Origin: Branchiostoma floridae
Taxonomy: Eukaryota; Chordata; Leptocardii; Amphioxiformes; Branchiostomatidae
Direction: 5' to 3'
Assembly (NCBI RefSeq): GCF_000003815.2
Contig: NC_049984.1
Coordinates: 20,836,829-20,900,828 of the forward strand
Length of the DNA: 64,000 bases
Each line of letters begins with the position of its first letter. Position 1 is the stretch's first letter. Both the position numbers and the translations under genes were made by a program. The notes under the pieces were generated by a model that had not been told where the DNA came from, ran no database searches, and saw nothing but the letters and a program-made list of their open reading frames with translations. Positions 58,118-64,000 of this stretch are shown piece by piece.

Positions 58118-58702
58118 ATGCCACCACCTAGGACAGTTCTCTTGATGGGTTTCTTCGCTTACCTACGAAGATCAAACCTTGTGCCCACGACTGTGAAGGC
58201 CTTTGATAACACCAAGCATCTGCAGCGGCGAGACATCCTGCGCGCCAAAGAAGGCCTTCTCATCCGGAACACTTGGTCCAAAACCATTCAGGCCAATGAG
58301 AGAGACCTCGTAGTCCCCATCTTGGCGATCCCAGGCTCTCCGTTGTGCCCGGTGGCAGCCTATAACAATATGTTACAACTCTGCCCAGCACCAGCTGACG
58401 CGCCGGCCTTTCTTCTACCACCAACAGCACGGCGGCAGCATCGACCATTGACTGCTTCCACTCTCACCAAGGAACTAGCTCGTCTAGTTAAGCAAGCGGG
58501 CCTTCCGAAAGGCCATCACACGCTGCACGACCTACGCCGTGGCGGATACACCCTGGCCTTCGAGGCCGGCGTCCCCAGAGAGCTACGAAAGCAACACGGC
58601 GATTGGAGATCAGACGCGGACCTGCTCTACCTCCGGCCATCCGTAGAGCAACGCCTCCGCGTTCCAGCAGCCATGCGGCATCTCATCCTGCAGCGCACGT
58701 AA
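58118..58702 (+). CDS. Tyrosine recombinase, catalytic part
   Basis: 194 residues. Catalytic landmarks are FFAYLRRSNLVP (first Arg), HTLHDLRRGGYT (H-x-x-R), HGDWRSDADLLYL (His/Trp and Tyr) and the end LILQRT. These are the R...H-x-x-R...Y residues of the family. The style of the motifs is that of eukaryotic DIRS/Ngaro or Crypton enzymes, which insert circular DNA copies by site-specific recombination. The N-terminal domain is cut off by the N gap; the first ATG at 58118 is unlikely to be the true start. Confidence 0.85.
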   Translation: MPPPRTVLLMGFFAYLRRSNLVPTTVKAFDNTKHLQRRDILRAKEGLLIRNTWSKTIQANERDLVVPILAIPGSPLCPVAAYNNMLQLCPAPADAPAFLLPPTARRQHRPLTASTLTKELARLVKQAGLPKGHHTLHDLRRGGYTLAFEAGVPRELRKQHGDWRSDADLLYLRPSVEQRLRVPAAMRHLILQRT

Positions 58703-58747
58703 ACAGCTCCTCATCAACATCCGAGTCTTCTTGGCCCCTTCGGCTTG

Positions 58748-58835
58748 GCCTGTGACATCCAGTGCTGTCGAGAAAATGTATATATACCAGCACACGAAAT
58801 TGGATTAAAAGATGTCACGCGCCCAGAATGACTAC
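58748..58835 (+). repeat. 88-bp direct repeat, copy B1
   Basis: Identical to 59487-59574. It begins GCCTGTGACATCCAGTGCTG and ends CGCCCAGAATGACTAC. Confidence 0.95.
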
Positions 58836-59486
58836 GTCTGATTGAGTGTGAACAATTATGGGCGTATGACGTGACGACCGGACGCACGTCATAGGCGGGA
58901 ATTGGGCTCGAAAGCCACGTGACTCACGCCTCGAGAAATCGCGAGACCGGGGGTAGAACCCCAGATCCTGATCACACTACCAACCGCCGCCCAACAGCGT
59001 CCTCTGGAACTCTCTAACTTAGTGTTCAGTCTTCCATTTTAATGCACTCTAGTCTAGCCTTGCACAATGTAGAGATTAGCCATTGTTTTTAGCTCGTTCT
59101 GTAACCAGTTTGAACACTTGTTTGTCCAGCGTATTGTCACAGTTAGCGCCAGAATTCGCAACTGTTCACAGTATTTTAGCTCGGTTCAAGCCGTAGAGAG
59201 ACAGGCTAGAACATTTAACTTTATATGTCAGAGCTGTACAACAGGTAGCGCCGGAATTCGCAACCGTTAACAGTATTTTAGCTCGTTTCAAGCCTTCGAC
59301 AGACAGGCAAGAGCATTTAACCGTCTTATGCGTCGGAGCCATAGAACTGTCTTCTTAACGAGATCTTGAAGCGTTTTTATGACCCTCAACGGTCACGTTA
59401 CCTTCATTGTTATTGTCATTGCCTTTGTGTCAAGTGTTACTTCGTTTTTTACATAGCGCATTCCCATGCTTAGCATTGTAGGCTAA

Positions 59487-59574
59487 GCCTGTGACATCCA
59501 GTGCTGTCGAGAAAATGTATATATACCAGCACACGAAATTGGATTAAAAGATGTCACGCGCCCAGAATGACTAC
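59487..59574 (+). repeat. 88-bp direct repeat, copy B2
   Basis: Identical partner of 58748-58835, marking the right terminus of the recombinase element. Confidence 0.95.
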
Positions 59575-59839
59575 TTCTTACACAAAAAACAAGGTTAGAA
59601 GTCAAGTTTTCAGCTTTTCATGGCATGATTTATCCAGCCTATTGGGTGGTTTCTATCATGTGACTACAAAGAAGCTCTCTGATTGGTTTATCAGCAGTAT
59701 GTACCCCTGGAATGGCTTTTTTTACAGGTCTGCGATAGCAAAACCTATACTGTTATTCTTAGGACAAATTTTTTTTTTTCCAAATCGGAAAAAAATGGGT
59801 CGGGAAATCCGAGAACCAAGAAATTAAATTGGTGTGGCC
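59575..59839. mobile_element. Harbinger-like MITE M1, copy 4, truncated
   Basis: The interior is in reverse orientation to copies 2 and 3 and ends GGTGTGGCC then TAA. About 100 bp of the left end is replaced by the 88-bp repeat of the tyrosine-recombinase element, which apparently inserted into this MITE. Its right end is only 19 bp from an exon at 59859. Confidence 0.85.
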
Positions 59840-59858
59840 TAACAATTATTTTTTCCAG

Positions 59859-60240
59859 ACTACATCTGGGATGACACCCACGAGGACCTAACCCTCAGCC
59901 CCCCGACACCCACACCGGTGATCAGACAGGAGAACCAGCTGCACCAGTTCGCGGCGAGCGGGCCACCATACCTGTCGTCTTCTCCGCTCAGCTACGGGAG
60001 TCTCGATGCTGCGCCGGGACCGGGGTCTCTGGGAAGGCAGGCCCGAGGGTCTGACGACAGGAAAAGGCTGTACAGTACCACATCACAGAGACAACAGGTA
60101 GGTCACTTACACTCTCATTATCAGTTTGTCATCTGTTGTTTCTGGTCAGACGAGTGTAAGACATGTACAGTACCACTTCACAGAAACAACAGGAGGAACA
60201 GGTAAGGGGGCTTCAATCACCATAGCAGTAGTGACTGATC

Positions 60241-60280
<40 letters not shown>

Positions 60281-60750
60281 TGGTGTGTGTCTTTACGTGT
60301 ATGTGGGGAAAAATCTGTACAGTACACAACCACAGAAACATCAGGAAAGTCACTTACACACAGGTAAGATGTTGGTCACATTTCCAAACCGCGGCCGCCA
60401 TACCTGTCCTCATCACCGCTCAACTACGGGAGTCTCGGCGCCACGCCGGGACCTGGGTCTCTGGGAAGGCAGGCGCGAGGGTCGGACGACAGGAAAAGGC
60501 TCTACAGTACCAGTACCACATCACAGAGACAACAGGTAGGTCACTTACACACTGACACTATCTGGTTTATTGTCTGTTGTTCACCATCAAGTGAGGGTTA
60601 GATATGTACAGTTACTGTATCGCACCACAGAACAAAAGGTAGGTCACTCACACACTCAGCATCCGGTTTACCCTCTGGTGTTCCCCGTTAGGCGAGGGTT
60701 AGACGTGTAAACAACAGGTAAGGGGGTTTCAACCACCAGTAGTGGCTGAT

Positions 60751-60802
<52 letters not shown>

Positions 60803-60820
60803 TATGTGTGTGTGTGTGTA

Positions 60821-60888
<68 letters not shown>

Positions 60889-60915
60889 TGTGTGTGTGTG
60901 TATGTGTGTGTGTGT

Positions 60916-60954
<39 letters not shown>

Positions 60955-63496
60955 TCCCTCTGTTTGTGTTTGTCTGTGTTTGTGTCTGTGCATGTTTCTT
61001 TGTGTGTGTGTGTGTGTGTCTGTCTGCCTGTGTCTTTGTGAAGAAGAGACTGTACAGTATTACACCACAAAAACAACAGGAGGGTGCAATTTTTAATGCA
61101 ATGATTCTGACCTTAAATTTTCAAACTTTCTTGATGGTCTTTCAAGAGTGTATAATGATTTAATCATTATACACCTAAAGCTTTCATGATATTAACTTTC
61201 TTGCATTCATTTTTATTTGCTCAGCAGAGGGACAACCCTTATGACCAGGACAGCTATGAACACAGCACATCCGAACTCCTACCTGACACACCAGGGGACC
61301 AACCCACGCAAACCCAGGAGGACCTGCTCATAGAGGTTCCCATTGAACCCACAGTTAAGGTCAGGCAACCCAGGGGTGCAGATGGCGACCCAGGTGGCGA
61401 CCCAGGGTCTCCGACCAGAGTTCCTCCCGGTTGGAGAGAGAAGGAACGTCCACAACAGCAACAGTTGCCGCAGATTTTAACTAACGGAGCCATTCTGCAC
61501 ACCTACTGGAGAATTCAGGTAAGGGGAGCTCATGATCAGAACTATACCAATTAGGGGTGGGTAATGGTACAAAAAATTTAGGTCCAAGTCAGGTCCAGAG
61601 GATGAAAATGGACCTGATTGAGTATGTGAAATTTTTTGAATGGGCGATACTCAAAACATTATGGTCTATTTCACTACAAAGAAATCTGTTTGATGGAGTA
61701 TTTGCGACTCAGGGCATTTTAAAATCCACAAGGCTGACTCATCAGCCTCTGTGTAATGGACAGTATAATAATAACTCTACTCTACTTCGCTCTTGTTATT
61801 CATTCAACTGGTAAGCCCAAAAATTTGTAAATATCTCACATTACAGTATATTTATCTGTTCATTTTCTACTTGGTTCAACATCCAGTCCACCAATTTTTT
61901 AAAAAATGTCTCCTTCAGTATTGAGGTGGCTTAACAATTCAGTTTGGCCCCATCCTCTAGCATCGTCAAAGCTTCACCTCATCAGCCCTCCAGCGCTGGT
62001 TAGCCAGCTGGATCACCCTGACTATCTTCTGGTGCATCACTTACATCCTCAACTGGCTCAAACACAAGGCAATACATGCTTAACACCTACATTTCAGACT
62101 AAAACATCTTCTATTCCTCCAGAGACTTGCCTCAAGTTGGTCTTTAAGCCAAGAAAAACAAGATGTCAACTTTAGTTTGTCAAACACAATTGTGCAGTCA
62201 GCCTATGCTGCTACAGGTTTTTCTGTCTTGAGGGACTCCATCACACGCTTACTTACCAGGTGTCTCCTTCCTTGTTCATATATATTTATCGGTAGGTGAT
62301 TTACAAGTTTTCCCTCAATTTTTCTTGTTCTAGCACCGTCTGAGGTTCACATCGTCAGCCCTGCAGCGCTGGTTAGCCAGCTGGATCACCCTGACTATCT
62401 TCTGGTGCATTACTTACATCCTCAACTGGCTCAAACATAATGCTATCAAGGCTTGATGTCTACATTTCAAACTAAAACAACAATTTTTCTTGTTCCAGCA
62501 CCGTCTGAGATTCACATCGTCAGCCCTGCAGCGCTGGTTAGCCAGCTGGATCACTCTGACTATCTTCTGGTGCATCACTTACATCCTCAACTGGCTCAAA
62601 CACAAGGCAATACATGCTTAACAAACTAAAACATCATCCAGAGACTTGCTTCAAGTTGGTCTTTAAATGTCATCTTTAGTTTGTCAAACATAATTGTGCA
62701 GTCAGCTTATGCTGCTACAGGTTCTTCTGTCTTGAGGGACTCCCTCACACGCTTACTTACCAGGTGTTTCCTTAAAATCACCTACCGATAAATATATCTG
62801 AACATTTAAGTTAAATGTTCAGATATATCTATCGGTAGGTGATTTACAAGTTTTCCCTCAATTTTTCTTGTTACAGCACCGACTGAGGTTCACATCGTCA
62901 GCCCTGCAGCGCTGGTTAGCCAGCTGGATAACGCTGACTATCTTCTGGTGCATCACTTACATCCTCAACTGGCTCAAACACGAGGCAATACATGCTTGAT
63001 GTCTACATTTCAAACTTTAACAACAATTTTTCTTGTTCTAGCACCGTCTGAGGTTCACATCGTCAGCCCTGCAGCGCTGGTTAGCCAGCTGGATAACTCT
63101 GACTATCTTCTGGTGCATCACTTACATCCTCAACTGGCTCAAACACGAGGCAATACATGCTTGATGTCTACATTTCAAACTTTAACAACAATTTTTCTTG
63201 TTCTAGCACCGTCTGAGGTTCACATCGTCAGCCCTGCAGCGCTGGTTAGCCAGCTGGATCACCCTGACTATCTTCTGGTGCATCACTTACATCCTCAACT
63301 GGCTCAAACACAAGGCTATACATGCTTAACGTCTACATTTCAAACTTAAACAACAATTTTTCTTATTGCAGCATCCTCTGCATTTCACTTCGTCAGCCCT
63401 GCAGCGCTGGTTAGCCAGCTGGATAACTCTGACTATCTTCTCAGGTGCATCACTTACATCCTTAACTGGCTCAAACACAAGGCTATACATGCTTAA
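59859..63496 (+). CDS. Pro/Gln-rich protein with C-terminal membrane tail, 3' exons
   Basis: Exon 59859-60097 (TTTTTTCCAG acceptor, needs one base from the previous exon) codes for DYIWDDTHEDLTLSPPTPTP and a Ser/Gly-rich segment ending TSQRQQ. Exon 61225-61518 codes for QRDNPYDQDSYEHSTSELLP, a Pro/Asp-rich stretch and QILTNGAILHTYWRIQ. Both end in phase 0. A terminal exon, present in seven copies from 61961, adds FTSSALQRWLASWITLTIFW plus CITYILNWLKHKAIHA and a stop. The last segment is a hydrophobic helix close to the C-terminus, so the protein is probably tail-anchored. The family is not recognised. Upstream exons are not identified; the exon at 49780 is out of phase with this one. Confidence 0.65.
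60243..60280 (+). repeat. (GT)n microsatellite
   Basis: An uninterrupted GT run of about 36 bp inside the intron. Confidence 0.95.
60751..60955 (+). repeat. Long (GT)n microsatellite with GTAT interruptions
   Basis: About 200 bp of GT with sporadic AT steps, followed by a diverged GT-rich zone to about 61020. Open frames of Cys/Val or His/Thr in this area are artefacts. Confidence 0.95.
61961..62083 (+). CDS. Terminal exon copy 1
   Basis: The acceptor CTCTAG is followed by 40 codons: HRQSFTSSALQRWLAS, the membrane helix, and KHKAIHA with TAA. The reading frame is intact, and it is the first copy met by the spliceosome. Confidence 0.7.
   Translation, partial: HRQSFTSSALQRWLASWITLTIFWCITYILNWLKHKAIHA
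62334..62456 (+). CDS. Terminal exon copy 2
   Basis: The acceptor TTGTTCTAG is followed by HRLRFTSSALQRWLAS and the helix, ending KHNAIKA with TGA. Intact; it is the most diverged in its last residues. Confidence 0.7.
   Translation, partial: HRLRFTSSALQRWLASWITLTIFWCITYILNWLKHNAIKA
62499..62621 (+). CDS. Terminal exon copy 3
   Basis: The acceptor TTGTTCCAG; the peptide starts HRLRF and ends KHKAIHA with TAA. Exactly 165 bp after copy 2. Confidence 0.7.
   Translation, partial: HRLRFTSSALQRWLASWITLTIFWCITYILNWLKHKAIHA
62775..62845. repeat. 71-bp near-perfect palindrome
   Basis: 35-bp arms around a single central G: AAATCACCTACCGATAAATA... and its complement, with one mismatch. The right arm belongs to the normal spacer (also seen at 62285-62310). 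The left arm is an extra inverted copy. Confidence 0.9.
62877..62999 (+). CDS. Terminal exon copy 4
   Basis: The acceptor TTGTTACAG; the peptide ends KHEAIHA with TGA. It is preceded by a longer spacer that carries a 71-bp palindrome. Confidence 0.7.
   Translation, partial: HRLRFTSSALQRWLASWITLTIFWCITYILNWLKHEAIHA
63042..63164 (+). CDS. Terminal exon copy 5
   Basis: The acceptor TTGTTCTAG; the peptide ends KHEAIHA with TGA. It lies 165 bp after copy 4. Confidence 0.7.
   Translation, partial: HRLRFTSSALQRWLASWITLTIFWCITYILNWLKHEAIHA
63207..63329 (+). CDS. Terminal exon copy 6
   Basis: The acceptor TTGTTCTAG; the peptide ends KHKAIHA with TAA. It lies 165 bp after copy 5. Confidence 0.7.
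   Translation, partial: HRLRFTSSALQRWLASWITLTIFWCITYILNWLKHKAIHA
63372..63496 (+). pseudogene. Terminal exon copy 7, frameshifted
   Basis: The acceptor TATTGCAG is followed by HPLHFTSSALQRWLAS, but two extra bases (TTCTCAGGTGC instead of TTCTGGTGC) shift the frame in the middle of the membrane helix. The peptide would read on into SGASLTS. Used in full it would lose the normal tail. Confidence 0.75.
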
Positions 63497-63799
63497 CGTT
63501 TATCTTAATTTCAAACATAAAACATCTTCTATTTCTTGAGGGAGTTGCTTCAAGTTGGTCTTTAAGGAAAGAAAACAAGATATAGTCTTTAGTTTGTCAA
63601 ACACAGGCAGTCTTTTCTGCTATGGGTTTTTCTGTATTGAGGATTCATCACACACTTACCTACCAGTTGTCTCCTTCCCTGTGAGAAAAATTAGATGTGN
63701 NNNNNNNNNNNNNNNNNNNNNNNNNNNNNNNNNNNNNNNNNNNNNNNNNNNNNNNNNNNNNNNNNNNNNNNNNNNNNNNNNNNNNNNNNNNNNNNNNNN

Positions 63800-64000
63800 A
63801 CGATACCAAGTTTGACTCGCTGGAATAACTTTGAAGACTTTGAAATCGAAAGCGTATATACGCCCGTATGTGTTTCGTAGCGGTAGGCTAAGGTGAACCT
63901 ATGATCGAGAATATCTTGGCAACAATGCACAATAGAATTATGCGGTTTGTGGTTTACTATTCCCTACCTAGGGAACTTTCTAACGATACCAAGTTTGACC
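63800..64000 (-). repeat. 183-bp satellite, inverted array start
   Basis: Reverse-complement units of the 31.7-34.3 kb satellite, including CCCTACCTAGGG and GCGTATATACGCCC, start right after an N gap and run off the window end. Confidence 0.95.

Larger units (their letters stand above)
58078..59574 (+). mobile_element. DIRS/Ngaro-like tyrosine-recombinase element, right part
   Basis: A tyrosine recombinase gene is followed by two identical 88-bp direct repeats (58748-58835 and 59487-59574) and a 651-bp spacer. This B1-A2-B2 arrangement matches the split direct repeats of Ngaro elements. The spacer has a diverged tandem pair of about 100 bp (GCGCCAGAATTCGCAAC near 59148, GCGCCGGAATTCGCAAC near 59247). 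The right end at 59574 abuts a MITE interior. The left part (gag, RT, RNase H, left repeat) would be in or beyond the N gap. A Crypton, which has only a recombinase, is the alternative. Confidence 0.7.
60070..61085 (+). repeat. Repeated exon-end/donor segments in the intron
   Basis: The exon end CTGTACAGTACCACATCACA-GAGACAACAG with following GTAGGTCACTTACAC recurs, in full or degraded, at about 60070, 60159, 60310, 60503, 60610 and 61048. The copy at 60392-60535 repeats 140 bp of the exon (PPYLSSSPLNYGSLGATPGP and on) with an intact donor but no acceptor. Confidence 0.8.

Noticed and set aside
60688-61163. Cys/Val-rich and His/Thr-rich open frames
   Set aside because: Simple (GT)n repeat read in different frames.

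Overview
The window looks like a eukaryotic, metazoan scaffold that is intron-rich, very dense in transposable elements (TEs), and broken by N gaps (27610-28306, 30440-30539, 35766-35865, 38582-38959, 40739-40838, 42193-42302, 44664-44849, 56751-56850, 57764-58077, 63700-63799, plus a single n at 46828). A chordate-like V-ATPase subunit d gene, a CEP72/LRRC36-like coiled-coil gene and a mix of CR1-like LINEs, Tc1, piggyBac-like, Harbinger-like and DIRS/Ngaro-like elements suggest an invertebrate deuterostome. A cephalochordate (amphioxus) is my best guess. This is inference; no marker gene fixes the species.

Layout. 1-22.4 kb: the last nine exons of a plus-strand coiled-coil gene with long introns full of TE debris (two antisense LINE fragments, several MITEs, a nested piggyBac-like element, a Tc1 remnant). 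22.6-30.3 kb: a LINE-type ORF1 with a degenerate J-domain-like start, split by about 6.5 kb that resolves into two head-to-tail elements sharing both ends. Removing them restores the reading frame. 30.7-35.3 kb: a 183-bp satellite array, then a 164-bp satellite. 35.27-40.0 kb: a nearly complete CR1-like LINE (PHD-finger ORF1, endonuclease/RT ORF2) inserted cleanly into one 164-bp satellite monomer. 40-43.3 kb: more satellite and a LINE tail. 43.56-49.43 kb: a giant inverted repeat (arms about 1.7-2.0 kb) whose loop holds a candidate exon and a tRNA-like sequence.

49.8-64 kb: a plus-strand lysine-rich exon; a minus-strand V-ATPase d subunit gene (seven exons, 52837-57467, first exon missing); a tyrosine-recombinase retroelement with 88-bp direct repeats; and a plus-strand gene for a proline/glutamine-rich protein. 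That gene ends in seven tandem copies of a terminal exon coding for a membrane-spanning tail. The window closes with the 183-bp satellite again, in inverse orientation.

There are no operons; host genes are independent transcription units. The V-ATPase gene lies between plus-strand exons and may be nested in one plus-strand gene, but the splice phases of the flanking exons do not join directly, so this is unproven. At least five Harbinger-like MITEs with TAA target duplications lie between 47 and 60 kb, inside or beside host introns.
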